Of a DNA stretch of 64,000 nt, positions 46,852 through 58,268 are shown piece after piece. The notes below the pieces were generated by a model, which worked only from the letters and a program-made list of their open reading frames with translations, was not told the DNA's origin and ran no database searches. The stretch covers positions 69,343,922 to 69,407,921 of the forward strand of contig CP142456.1 in assembly GCA_038049695.1 (NCBI GenBank). The letters are read 5' to 3'. The position numbers and the translations under genes are program-made. Position 1 is the stretch's first letter, and each line of letters starts with the position of its first letter. The stretch comes from Cinnamomum chago. Its lineage: Eukaryota > Streptophyta > Magnoliopsida > Laurales > Lauraceae.

Positions 46852-47491
46852 ATCGTTAGGTAAACAAAACTCCAGAATCTGACAACGGCTTTTGAAACGA
46901 TTACGAAATATCTCTTATATATAGGCTTTTTATGTCTCCTTTACATACAACTCTGAATCAGAAGAAATACATGAGTGAGAGAGTTTGAGAGATCCATTGT
47001 TCTGCCCCAAGGCTGCCAATACTGTTGCTATGCTGATGATTCAAGTCTTAGTCTGATTCCATTGCTTTTCTTGAAGATTCTTTTGTTCAAGCACGGTGAA
47101 GATTCATGATGAGCAGTCAACAAGAACTGAAGCAGTCCTTAGGTTGAGTCAGCAACTGAGAAGGGTTGTAAGTGTCTTGTAATCTTCAAAGTTTTACATA
47201 GTGCTTGGTTGTCTGTTGGCCTAGATGGTAAGGCCCGTGGTTTTTTTCCCGAGTACGGTTTTCCACGTATAAATCCGTGTGTCATTCTCTCTCTTGTGGT
47301 TTGATTGCTTAATATGGATTAGGGTTAATTATTAGTTTAATCACTTTTTATTGATATTCATTTGAGATCGTTTGTGTTGGGACTTTTGCCCGTGTTAAGG
47401 CAAGTTTAAGTATTTTCAATTGGTATCAGAGTAGGTTACACTAATTTACTGTGTGATCAAGTTACTGATCTCTCATGGATATCATTAGAGA

Positions 47492-48668
47492 ATGAACTTT
47501 TACCAACAAGCCCCCCCTTCTAGATGGATCAAATTATTCTTATTAGAAAGGAAGGATGATAGCCTTTTTTAAGGCCATCGATGACCAGGTCTGGGATATT
47601 GTGGTTGATGGATATACTGAACCCACAATGGTTGTTGAAGGACAAACAAAATCAAAACCCAAAGCACAATGGTCCGCTGATGAAAATGCTAAATCAAACT
47701 GCAATAATAAGGCCATTCATGTTATTTACAATGGTGTTACTCAAATTGAGTTTCATAGGATTTTTGCTTGCACCACTGCAAAGGCTGCATGTGATTTGCT
47801 TCAAACTGTTCATGAAGGAACATAAATCGTTAGGTAAACAAAACTCCAGAATCTGACAACGGCTTTTGAAACGATTCGCATGAAAGAATCTGAATCCTTT
47901 GATGATTTTAACACAAAATTGTCTAAAATTGTCAATTCATGCCATACCTTGGGAGAGCCGGTTCCTCCATCTAAGGTTGTTAAAAAGATTTTGAGGTCTC
48001 TTCCTGAAAGGTTTCGTCCAAAAGTCGTTTCCATTGAGGAGCACCAGGATCTGAACTCAATATCTGTCGAATAACTAGTTAGAAATTTACAGACATTTGA
48101 GGCAAATCACTGCTCGCAGAAAAAGGGAAAGGACATTGCACTAATGTCCTCTAAGTCAGTTGAGGATCCTGAATTACGTGATCCAAGCAGTGATACGGAT
48201 GATGAAAAGTTTGAAGCATATCTTGCACGAAAATTGAAGAAAATCTGGAAGAATAGGAAGACCTTCAACAAGAAAGAAACATCAAACCCGAAGGCACCTT
48301 TTAAGGGAAAATTCGTACCCAAAACAGAACTGAACATATCAAAGGGTACAAATAAGCAAATTAAATGCTTTGAGTGTCAAGGATATGGACACACAACTGC
48401 TAAGTGTGCCAATCGCAGGGAGAAGAATAAAAGCAAAGCACTGAATGTTGCCTGGGATGAAGATTCAGATGATGATGGATCTGAACCTGAATCACCTTCG
48501 AGTGAGTCAAGAAAGTATGTTGCTTTTGTTGATTTATCTAATGTTTCATCTGCGCAGGAATCTAAATCCGAAGATAATTTAGAACTTAATGACATTTCTG
48601 ATGAAGAACTGGAGGGCGACGAAAACTATCATAAGTTGCTGCAAGAATCCCTCCGAATGTTGAAATAA
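47492..48668 (+). pseudogene. Sirevirus gag, main copy with CCHC knuckle
   Basis: The second gag copy repeats the N-terminal stretch (47556-47825). It continues with E-S-E-S-F-D-D-F-N and L-R-S-L-P-E-R-F (47880-48074), then an acidic linker and a zinc knuckle C-F-E-C-Q-G-Y-G-H-T-T-A-K-C (48367-48408). An A-W-D-E-D-S-D-D-D motif follows, characteristic of this lineage. Stops at 47823 and 48072 and a C-tract length change near 47511 break the frame. Gag forms the particle that packages element RNA. Confidence 0.82.
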
Positions 48669-48697
48669 GTGAAAAGAGGGCTTTAAAATTAAAAGCC

Positions 48698-49270
48698 ATG
48701 GAAGAAAAGAATTTGTCTCTACAGACTACCTTGACAGACTCTCAGTCAAAGGTAAGACAATTGGAAGAACAACGGGCAATTTTGTCTAACAAATTGATTC
48801 TTGCAGGTGAAGAAAATGCTCAGCTCCAACAGCAAAATCTAAAAGCTGAATCTGAATTGGAGAATCTGCAAAAAGAGTTGAATGTCTGCAAATCTGAAAG
48901 AGATAATTCTGCTGGAAAGTTAAGAATGGTGCTGGTTGAGTTGGAATCGGCTAAAGCTTCAATCAATAGGATGAACATTAGATCCGTAAAGCTAAATCAA
49001 ATCCTGGAAAGCCAATTGGAAACTGGTCTTGGATACGTTCATGGCGCCTCCACATCTAAAGACAAAGGTAAGACTGTTTTTGTTAAAGGACAGACCATGA
49101 TGTCTTTGCCTTCCGTCTATTCTAATACTGCATACTCAATAAATCACAAGTCAAATTATGTGTCTCGATCAAAATTTGTTCCCGTATGTCACTTTTGCCG
49201 GATTACTGGACACATAAGACGACATTACAACAAATTGCGAAATTTCAATAGAAATCAGCGTAGAAGGTAA
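48698..49270 (+). pseudogene. Sirevirus gag C-terminal coiled coil and second zinc knuckle
   Basis: From 48698 a 190-codon frame shows a heptad-rich coiled coil (L-E-E-Q-R-A-I-L, E-N-A-Q-L-Q-Q-Q-N) and ends with a second knuckle-like C-H-F-C-R-I-T-G-H-I-R-R-H-Y (49184-49228) whose last ligand is tyrosine instead of cysteine. The segment is joined to gag after a stop at 48666. Such a coiled coil between gag and protease is usual in Sireviruses. Confidence 0.75.
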
Positions 49271-49336
49271 AAAATTTCTTCTTCACAGATTCGGACCAAA
49301 CCGGTCTAGGTCAACAAATCTGATCTACGTTGTAAT

Positions 49337-50926
49337 GTGGTTCTTACGGCACTGAGTGCTATTGACTTAGATGTGTGGTATTTAGATAGTGGATGTTCGA
49401 GACACATGACAGGAAACAAAGCCTTGTTTACCTCTCTTGAAGATTATAATGGTGATTCTGTTCGATTCGGAGATGGAGGTAAGGCTAAAGTTGTTGGAAA
49501 AGGTACAGTATCTATACCAGGTATGTCACATTTGAAGGATGTATATTTGGTTGATGGTTTGAAAACAAATCTCTTGAGCATAAGTCAACTATGTGACAAT
49601 CATCATGAAGTGCATTTTTCTGCAAAAGATTGCACAATTGTGGATTAAAAAGGGAAAACCGTGATTCATGGTATGAGAAATTCAGGAAATTGTTATGTAG
49701 TCTCTTCAGACAAAGATATGACTTGCAATTCCGCAATCATAAATGACATCGAACTATGGCACCAAAGACTAGGCCATGTGAATTACAAGGATCTTGAAAA
49801 ATTGTCAACACATGAGTTGGTTCGGGGGCTCCCTAAACTCAAAAAGGCCCCAAATAATGTTTGTGGTCCCTGCCAACTTGGTAAACAAATAAAAGCTCCA
49901 CACAAAAAGGTTGATTCTCTTACCACTAAGAGACCATTAGAGCTACTTCACATGGATCTTATGGGACCCACAAAGGTTGAAAGCATTGGTGGTAAAAAAA
50001 ATATATTTTTAACAGTTGATGATTTCTCTATATTAACTTGGGTGCGCTTCTTACGTGAAAAATCAGAAACGTTTATTGTGTTTAATGACTTGTGGTCTCT
50101 TCTTATTGCCGATAAAAGTCAAGAATTTGGAGGAGTTTCCAGAATAAGATCATATCATGGCACCGAATTTCAAAATTCGGATTTCTCTACCTTTTGCACA
50201 ACACATGGAATTAAACATGAGTTTTCTGCACCCAAAACACTTCAGCAGAATGGGGTTGTGGAAAGAAAAAATCGGGTGGTCCAAGATATGGCACGAGTGA
50301 TGTTACATAGTAAAAACATCCCTCAAACGTTTTGGGCTGAGGCTGTCAATACGGCAGTTTATGTGATCAATCGTGTTTATCTCCGCCCAGGCACTAAGAC
50401 AGGCCCATATGAATTATGGACTGGAGTAAAGCCAAACATAAAATATTTTCGAACTTTTAGCAGCAAGTGTTATATCCTTCGAGATAGAGAACACTTGACA
50501 AAATTTGACTCTAGGAGTGACGAAGGAATCTTCCTCGGTTACTCGTCAATAAGTAAAGCTTATCGGGTTTTTCATCTGAAGAATTCTACTGTCATGGAGT
50601 CCATTAATGTTGTTGTTGATGATGCAGGAACCTCTGATAATTTCTCTGATGATGATGAGGGACTAACTTTTTCCCCATCCCCTGCACAGATTGAAAACTT
50701 GATTGAAAGCCATGCTGAACCCGATTCCTTTAAGAAACACGGTGGATCTGAATCTGCTGAACCGAAAAGTCCAGGCAAAAACGCTTCTGAAAGCAATGTT
50801 CCAAACATCATTAGGCATTTTGAAGAGAAGAGTGCATCTCCTCTACCTGTTCATCAAGTCATCAAGGATCATCCTCTCGATACTGTTATTGGTGAGGTCT
50901 CAGTGCCTATGAAAACACGGAAATAG
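49337..50926 (+). pseudogene. Sirevirus protease and integrase
   Basis: The protease motif L-D-S-G-C-S-R-H-M-T-G (49382-49414) is intact. A TAA at 49646 interrupts the frame, which resumes in the same phase. The integrase has the H-H-C-C zinc site (H-Q-R-L-G-H-V...C-G-P-C) and the first catalytic D (L-H-M-D-L-M-G-P). The second catalytic position reads I-R-S-Y-H-G-T-E-F, tyrosine in place of aspartate, and the glutamate (G-V-V-E-R-K-N) is present. Loss of that aspartate should abolish integration. A Ser/Glu-rich linker ends at a TAG at 50924. Confidence 0.87.
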
Positions 50927-50947
50927 GTACACAATGAGGTAAGTTAT

Positions 50948-52480
50948 GTGTGTTATGTTTCTTCTTTTGAACCGAAAGATGTCAAAGCTGCTCTTGATGA
51001 TGATTCTTGGATTAATGCTATGCATGAAGAATTGACTCAATTTGAAAGAAACTGTGTTTGGGAGCTTGTTCTTAGACTTACTAACTTAAATGTCATCGGT
51101 ACAAAATGGATCTTCAAAAACAAAACCGATGAATCTGGTCAGATTATTAGGAACAAAGCTCGTCTAGTAGCTCAGGGTTATACCCAAGTTGAAGGTATAG
51201 ACTTTGATGAAACTTTTGCCCCTGTTGTTAGACTTGAATCGGTAAGATTGTTACTTGCTATTGCTTGCTTCCTGAAGATAAAACTGTTTCAAATGGATGT
51301 GAAGAGTGCTTTCCTTAATGGGTTTTTGAAGGAGGTAGTGTATGTTGAACAGCCGAAAGGATTTGAAGATCCTCATTCCCCTGATCATGTTTATAAATTG
51401 AAAAAGGCACTGTATGGTTTGAAACAAGCACCGAGAGCATGGTATGAAAGACTGTTTTTCTCATTGAGCATGGATTTAATAGAGGAAGCATTGATAAAAC
51501 ATTGTTCATCAAACAAGACAAGGGCAACATTGACATTGCACAAGTCTATGTATATATTATCATCTTTGGATCTACCTTTGAATTGCTGGCTGAAAAATTT
51601 GTTGGAAAAATGGCGAGTGAATTCGAAATGAGCATGGTTGGTGAACTTTCTTTCTTTTTGGGACTTCAAATCAAACAAACTCCGTCTGGTATTTTTATTT
51701 CTCAACCAAAATATGCCAGAGAGTTACTAAAGAAATTTGGAATGCAATCTTTGAAGCGTGCAAGGACACCAATGAGTACAACCGCCAAAATCAGTCTTGA
51801 TGTTAGTGGACAAGACTCTTATGAGAAAGCCTATAGAAGCATGGTAGGCAGTCTTCTTTATCTCTCTGCGAGTCGTCCAGATATTGCTTATAGTGTTGGA
51901 GTTTGTGCACGATTTCAATCCAAACCAAACCTGTCACATGTTCAAACTGTGAAACGTATTTTGAAATACATCTGTGGCACTGCTGAATTTGGAATTTGGA
52001 TGTCAAAAGATACCAACACGATTGTGGTTGGATACTTTGATGCTGATTGGGCTAGATGCGTTGATGATCGAAAAAGTACTTCGGGTGGATGCTTCTTTGT
52101 TGGGAATAATCTCGTGGCTTGGCACAGTAAAAAGCAGACCTCGACCTCTCTGTCGACTGCTGAGGCTGAATACATCGCTGTTGGCAGTTGTTGCACACAA
52201 CTTCTATGGATGAAACAAATGCTACAAGATTATGGAATTGAGCAAGAAACTATGACTGTTTTCTGTGACAATCAAAGCGCAATTGATATTTCCAAAAATC
52301 TAGTCCAACACTCACGCACCAAGCATATATATATTAGACATCATTTTATTTGTGATCTGGTAGAGGAAGGAACAATCTCACTTCATCATATTCCAACCGA
52401 CGCTTAACTTGCGGATATTTTTACCAAACCTTTGGATGCGACCCGATTTGAATCTTTACGTAAATCGTTAGGGATTTCTC
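50948..52480 (+). pseudogene. Sirevirus reverse transcriptase and RNase H
   Basis: The RT reads W-I-F-K-N-K, A-R-L-V-A-Q-G-Y, F-A-P-V-V-R and Q-M-D-V-K-S-A-F-L-N-G. A frameshift lies near 51455, after A-P-R-A-W-Y-E-R-L. In the new frame the catalytic Y-V-D-D is replaced by Y-V-Y-I (about 51548). The RNase H follows with D-A-D-W-A, S-L-S-T-A-E-A-E-Y-I-A and C-D-N-Q-S-A. A TAA at 52405 interrupts the terminal D-I-F-T-K-P-L block. The enzyme is dead. Confidence 0.87.
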
Positions 52481-53040
52481 TAATTCCCTACACTCCATAA
52501 CTTTTACTCGTCTAAGTGCACACTCACACTATCACATGCAATTTTTATTACTGCATGAATTTATCCCACTTCTATTTCCTTTTTTATTCTTTGAGAGATG
52601 TTGCAATAAGGTTAAACCGGAGGAAGAGGGCTACCTACGAATATGTGTGAAAGCTTCCACTTGTCTGGTAATTTTCATTTGGAGAAGGCTACCATGTTCG
52701 TTAGTGTGAAAGTCGCCCCATGATGGTTTAGCCTGTCCCCATTTTTTTTACAAAAAAAAAAGAAGTTTACTCTACTAAGTTCTTTTATTCCAAAAAAAAA
52801 AAAAAATGGAAACTCGACAGCTCAACTGTTTTATAGATGGGTGTGCTCCCTATGCTAGAAATAGTGCATCTTAAGGAGATTTAAAAGGAGTAGAGCACAC
52901 ATTTTTTTTCCTACTGTTCACCTCATCACTGTATGCTTAGACTTGTGAAAATTTACTACAGTGGCGTCTTTTCACTGTTCATGGAGAGATTTGACCGAAA
53001 ATGAGACGTTAGAGTATTTTCGCCGCGCTGCATTCAAAGA

Positions 53041-53225
53041 GTTGGAACCGTTGGCAGTTCGCTCTAGCGAACTTGACTGGTCGCTCGAGCGAACCCACGC
53101 ATTTATACCACGCACGATCTTCTTCTTTGCCCATTTCTTCTTCCTTCTTTCCCTGCAACCCTAGCGGTTTTTTTCTTTTGGTTTTCCCCTCTTCCACCCT
53201 CGTGCACTCCGTCCCTTTTCTAAGG
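53041..53225 (+). promoter_or_regulatory. Candidate internal promoter and leader for the third ORF
   Basis: TTCGCTCTAGCGAA (53058-53071) and TCGCTCGAGCGA (53081-53092) repeat the palindromes of the LTR U3. A TATA-like TTTATA lies at 53102-53107, a C/T-rich leader with CAACCCTAG follows, and a donor-like CTAAG|GTATTC occurs near 53223. A splice acceptor TTTTTGACAG stands at about 53861, just before the ATG at 53871. Confidence 0.42.
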
Positions 53226-53870
53226 TATTCTCTTTCTATTTCCTATCTCAACCTATTTATTTTTCATTTCTATGCATTGTTTTTAGTTTATTCGTCTCTA
53301 TATGCGTTTTTTTTGGATTTTCATACTCATTCGCATCTTGCTTTTCACCCCATTTGCATCTTCCATCATGCATCCTCTTTATCCTTTACATGCATTTTCT
53401 CACATTGGATTGGGTTCTACGGAGATGCATGTTACAACTTTCATTGCTTGTCATAGATTTCTATTGCACATTGCTCTCTTTTATTCTCTACTTAGTATCT
53501 ATGTTTGAGGCTTTTTGATGTTGTCTCTCTCTGAATGCAAATGAAAGTTGATGACTCTGGTTTGCACATTTGTGGATGTGCTGTCTAGAGAATTTTTGTG
53601 TGTGGAATTTTATTTGGATGGGTTGAATGGACTGTTCTTCATGGTTCGACTGGATAGAGACTTTCTCTTGATGGATAGCATTATGGCTCTGTGTTTATTC
53701 TTCTGTGCTGGCATTTTGGTTGATGTTTGTCTACAGCATTGTAAGTTGATTGGTTGTGGGTGAATTGATTACCTTTAGGCATATTTGGTAATGGGTGGAG
53801 ATACCCACAGTTTCTTTTTGCAGGAAATGATGGTTACTTGTGTTGATATCTCTTTTTGACAGTTACTCTC

Positions 53871-54778
53871 ATGGCTCCAAAGAAAAGACCTCATGCTGAG
53901 GCATCCTCCTCCTCTTCTTTTGATCATACTCGGTTCCCTACCTTAGGGAAATCAACTCAGTACTATGAACAGTTTGTCGTGAGAAACATTGAATCTGAAA
54001 GGGAAGTAGCTGAGGAGTTGCATACCAAGTCAGTCTGCAGAAGCTTGGCTAATCGAGATTGGTACCCGCTGATGAAGTTTGACTCGAAGAAGATTCATGT
54101 GGACTTGGTTAGAGAATTTTATTGTAATTTGGAAGTTCTAGAAAATGGCTCGGTTAGGTCCTTTGTGAGAGGCAAATGGGTAACAATTTCAGTGGCGGAT
54201 ATTGCTGATTTTATTAACATACCGGAAGAGGAAGAGGCTGACTACCCCATTCCTGATGAGCTAACAACCCCCATCGATTATGACGTTGTTGCCACGACTC
54301 TCTACGGTGTCCCTACTCGTTGGCCAGGCGGTATCATTCTCCATGGAAATCTAACTGCTGAATATCGGTTTCTCAACCGATTTGTGTGCCATAATCTGGA
54401 GCCGCGTGGTCATACCTCTGATGTGGCCTAAAAGAATGGTATTTGCTTTATTGTATCGGCACGGGAAAAAGAGTCAATATTCCATTGGTATACTTACATG
54501 TTCTTGTCCGTACCCTAACAGCCAAAAGGAATTCGCTGTTACCATTTGGAGTATTCATCACTGAGTTCCTAGCATTCAAGGAGATTCCAGTCCGTCAGAA
54601 TGAACCGTTCGTGAAAGTCAAGAATCCCATCAACTCACGCACCATTGCTCAATCCTCTGCTCATATTCCTCCTGCACACCGCGCTGATGAAGGAAATAAA
54701 GGAGAAGATGTTGGTGAAGCACAAGGACAGGGGGAGCAACCAGGGTTACATGAAAGATTTGATCAACTTGCCCATTAA
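53871..54778 (+). pseudogene. Third ORF of the Sirevirus: plant transposon protein (PF20167-like)
   Basis: From ATG 53871 the frame reads M-A-P-K-K-R-P-H-A-E, then V-R-E-F-Y-C-N-L, S-V-R-S-F-V-R-G-K-W-V and I-A-D-F-I-N-I-P. This arrangement is that of the 'putative plant transposon protein' domain common in large plant retrotransposons. A stop at 54429 and a frame change carry the rest to 54778 (A-L-L-Y...G-K-R-V-N-I-P, then an E/G/Q-rich tail and H-E-R-F-D-Q-L-A). It occupies the position where some Sireviruses have an envelope-like ORF, but no signal peptide or fusion features are seen here. Confidence 0.65.
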
Positions 54779-55114
54779 GTTCAGGATTTGTCTACTAGGG
54801 TTGATTTAGGGTTCACTCAGGTTAATGCAACCCTTGCAGAACTTTTGGCAAGGATGGGACAAGGCCCACAGTGAATTTCCCTACTGCTGATACTTTTATC
54901 TTTTGTTGCTTACTATTTGATGTTTTTCATTCTGCTTGCTGGTTAGTTGCTTTTGGACTATCACTTACACTCTCTGTTTTGGTATTATTTGTCTATATTT
55001 GCTACTTTGACCTACTGTTTCTTGTTATACTCTTACGTTTTAATCTTAGTTTTAACTTTCCCTTATGCTGCGTATGGTTTCTTTTACTCTTGGTTCTCCT
55101 TGCCAATTTATGAA

Positions 55115-55129
55115 CAAAAAGGGGGAGTG
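55115..55129 (+). other. Accessory polypurine tract
   Basis: AAAAAGGGGGAGTGA lies about 190 bp before the 3' LTR. Sireviruses are known for several such tracts ahead of the functional one. Confidence 0.6.
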
Positions 55130-55293
55130 ATATGTTCTATGATACCATTCATTTGATCTTTGCGTGAAAGTTTCTGCAGGTACTTCAATACTTCATACTT
55201 CATAGTCCTTCTTTTTGGATTGGTCATGCTTTTAGGTTAAGTTGGATTGATGGGTAGATTTTTTATGTAATAGGGGTTTTTGTCCATGAATTG

Positions 55294-55307
55294 CCAAAGG
55301 GGGAGAT
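55294..55307 (+). other. Polypurine tract of the Sirevirus
   Basis: AAAGGGGGAGAT directly precedes the 3' LTR start TGTAAAG (55308), the position for plus-strand DNA priming. Confidence 0.8.
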
Positions 55308-56312
55308 TGTAAAGATTTTAGTTGGCTAATTCATAGGTGTTTGGACAAAACTGGGTTTCTTAAATAATGAATTGAATCTAGGAAAGGACTGCCAGAGACT
55401 AAAATGGAAAGTTTTCCAAAGAGTCCGAATATTGCTGATTTGCAATGGTCGCTCGAACAACCCTTCATTCGCTCCAGCGGACCAAAAAGAAGCTTGTTCG
55501 TTCGACCCATCAATCTGTGTGCTCGACTAATCCAGGTTCTGGAATGTAGTTTTGAAGACAGTAAGAGGTTCGCTAGACGATCGCTCGAGCGAGCTTTTCA
55601 CAGAGAGTTGTTTGCTTGACCGCATTTTCTATTCACTCGACCCATCATGCAATGCGCTGAACGTCTGTTTCCAGAGAGCAGTTCGCTCGAGCGAACCCCA
55701 TGTCCGCTCGAGCGAACCTGGGAATTCTATTTTAGGACGAACTTCTCTTACTAATTCCATTGAAGGAAGTTACCTGTTTGAAGAAGCCTTGGATGCACGA
55801 AATATCTCTTATATATAGGCTTTTCATTTCTCCTCTACATACAACTCTGAATCAGAAGAAATACATGAGTGAGAGAGTTTGAGAGATCCATTGTTCTGCC
55901 CCAAGGCTGCCAATAATGTTGTTATGCTGATGATTCAAGTCTTGGTCTGATTCCATTGCTTTTCTTGAAGACTCTTTTGTTCAAGCACGGTGAAGATTCA
56001 TGACGAGCAATCAACAAGAACTGAAGCAGTCCTTAGGTTGAGTCAGCAACTGGGAAGGGTTGTAAGTGTCTTGTAATCTTAAAAGTTTTACATAGTGCTT
56101 GGTTGTCTGTTGACTTAGACGGTAAGGCTCGTGGTTTTTTTCCCTAGTAGGGTTTTCCATGTATAAATCTGTGTGTCCTTCTCTCTCTTATGATTTGATT
56201 GCTTAATATGAATTAGGGTTAATTATTAGTTTAATCACTTTTAATTGATATTCGTTTGAGATCGTTTGTGTTGGGGCCTTTGCCTATGTTAAGGCAAGTT
56301 TAAGTATTTTCA
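55308..56312 (+). repeat. 3' LTR of the Sirevirus
   Basis: The 1005-bp repeat matches the 5' LTR with scattered substitutions. The intact palindrome TTCGCTCGAGCGAA is kept at 55682-55695 and its neighbour at 55705-55714, and TATATATA at 55810-55817, while weaker palindrome copies have decayed. Confidence 0.9.
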
Positions 56313-58205
56313 CCACCTCATCACAAAAATCTACAGAAGGTTTAGGCATCAGAGAGACCAAAAGGAAGATATTTATAAGCTATGAAGAGAAGGGCTGCGA
56401 AAACCCCAGCAACCACTTGTGATGAAATGACTCACCAAAACATCTCGGCCCAAGCCCAAGTCATAAGCATCTCTAACTCCGAATTGGTCTATCAACCTAT
56501 TGCCGGGAAGCAAATGATCTGACCAGAATCGAGTACTTTTTCCATCACCAATCAAGTGTTTAATGTGTTGCAAAGCTAAAGCTCTACCATGGAGAATACC
56601 ACGCCAGCCCGAAGAAGCGGAGGAGACCCAATCAACATCCCAGAAACAATTTTCTTTTATGTAACTGTTGCAAACCCACTCCACCCATAAATGATTTCTT
56701 TTAGAAGCAATGCTCCACACTTAGCTGAGGACGGAAGATTCAATAGAGTGCCTGATAGACCTAATGCCGAGCCCACCTTGATTCAAAGGATGATAATTCT
56801 TCCTCTAGGAAATAGTGTGAAGCTTCCTAAAATCTTGAAAACTGCCTCAGAAAAAATTCCTAGTATGCTTCTCAATGAGATCTATATAGCTTTTTGGAAG
56901 AATGAAGCTCGTAGCCCAGAAAATGTGGAAGGAGGAGAGTGTTGAGTTGATCAACTCGACTCTTCCAACTTAGGAAAGCAATGCAGCTTTCCAACTAGCC
57001 AATCTTCTCTTGGTTTTCTCAATTAGAGGAAAGTAGCTTTGGCCGAGAAGAGAAAAAGGGGAAGGCCTAGGTATTTTGGTGGAAGGTGTTTTCCCTTAAA
57101 GTTAAGGATTGAAGAGACAGCCTTTCTGACTTCATCAACAACATCGGAGAATAGGATGGAACTCTTACTTTCATTTACCTTCAAACCAAAGATGTAACGG
57201 AAATTCTCAAGTTATTTCTTAATATGTCAAAGATGTAACATAAATCCTTAAGTAATTTCTTGATATGTCCAGCCACCGGAATATAAGCCACTGCAAATAT
57301 CATAACATCATCTAAATAGAAGAGGTGAGAGATTGAAATATTTCCTTTAGAGTGGTGATGAGATCAGCCCATTAGTGCAACAAACATTCAAGGTGGAAGA
57401 GAAAAACTCCATGACAATGCAGTAAAGGTCAGGAGATAGGGGGTAACCTTGCCTAAGGCCTCGACTGCTATTGAAGAAGTCATAAGCCTTACCATTAACT
57501 AAAATAGAAAAAGTAGGGCTGCCAATACATTCCATTATCCAACCAATCATGGTTAAAGGGAAGTTAAGAGCCGCTCCGACAAAATCCCATCTTACATTGT
57601 CAAATGCCTTGTTGGTATCAAGTTTTAAGCACATTCTGGGTTTGCCTTTGTCGAGATGGAAACCTTTGAATAGATCATGAGACAGTAGAATGTTATCTGC
57701 TATGTTCTTTCCCGGAATGAAAGCGTATTGACAGGGGCTAATCAACTTTTCCAAGAAAGGCTTCATTCTATTGGCTATAATTCTAGCAATGATTTATTAT
57801 AGCTAGCTCATTGGTAAGTGAAATAGGGCGGAAATCAGCTGTGGAAAAGGCGCCTCAAACTTGGAAACAAGAGCAATGAAGGTATTTTTCACTTGGCAAA
57901 GCAGCATGCATTGAATGAAGAAGTTTTGGATGGCATCTGAAACATATTTGCCTATGGCCAGCAGACTTTGAAGAAGTGAGCGTTGAAACCATCCGAACTC
58001 GAGGATTCTTGGGGATTAGAGTCTCTGATAGTATCTTCAATTTCAGAGATGAGAACAAGTAGGCTTGTGAAACAATTGATGGATTTGAATGTATAAGATT
58101 GTGATATGTGGTTAGAGATCTGTGTGCATTATGGCAATTGAGAAGCTTTGCGGATATCTTCACCTCTGCCTCTGCCTCTGCCTCTGCATATGGGATGAAA
58201 TATGA
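56313..58205 (-). mobile_element. L1 LINE, 5' portion, right of the Sirevirus insertion
   Basis: The minus strand from 57766 encodes the L1 reverse transcriptase (Q-Y-A-F-I-P-G-K-N-I-A-D-N-I, K-L-D-T-N-K-A-F-D, R-G-L-R-Q-G-Y-P-L-S-P) and at 56720-56373 the following linker (I-G-D-G-K-S-T-R-F-W-S-D). The usual F-A-D-D catalytic block is not clearly visible. The element continues at 44590-45434. Confidence 0.72.
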
Positions 58206-58219
58206 TGCCAACCCTATAT

Positions 58220-58268
58220 GCTCTCTCTCTATCTCTATCTCTATCTCTATCTCTATCTCTATCTCTAT
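58220..58268. repeat. (ATCTCT)n microsatellite
   Basis: About eight ATCTCT units. On the minus strand this is (AGAGAT)n and forms the 3' tail of the L1 fragment at 58269-58767. Confidence 0.9.

Larger units (their letters stand above)
45927..47876 (+). repeat. Tandem duplication of about 975 bp: LTR promoter to early gag
   Basis: The segment from ACGAAATATCTC (45927) to GAAACGATT (46902) is followed immediately by a near-identical copy ending at 47876. Differences are few (for example 9 versus 7 C after 46534 and 47510). The joint reads ACGATT/ACGAAATA, with ACGA microhomology. The unit carries a second TATA box (46916-46923), a second LTR end (47418) and a second PBS (47421). Confidence 0.92.
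45440..56312 (+). mobile_element. Sirevirus-type Copia retrotransposon, 10.9 kb, perfect 5-bp target duplication
   Basis: Two LTRs of about 1 kb begin TGTAAAGATTTTAGTTGG and end TATTTTCA. CCACC flanks both ends (45435-45439 and 56313-56317). The order PBS, gag with CCHC knuckle, coiled coil, protease, integrase, reverse transcriptase, RNase H, then an extra ORF and a polypurine tract is that of Sirevirus (SIRE/Maximus) elements. A region of about 975 bp covering the LTR promoter to early gag is tandemly duplicated. The coding part has several stops and catalytic substitutions, so this copy is defective. It lies inside an older L1. Confidence 0.92.

Noticed and set aside
46582..47825. Two near-identical 89-residue frames as a tandem gene family
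   Set aside because: They are copies of the Sirevirus gag start created by a 975-bp tandem duplication.
48698..49270. Coiled-coil frame as an independent host gene
   Set aside because: It is co-linear with gag and protease of the Sirevirus and ends with a zinc-knuckle relic.
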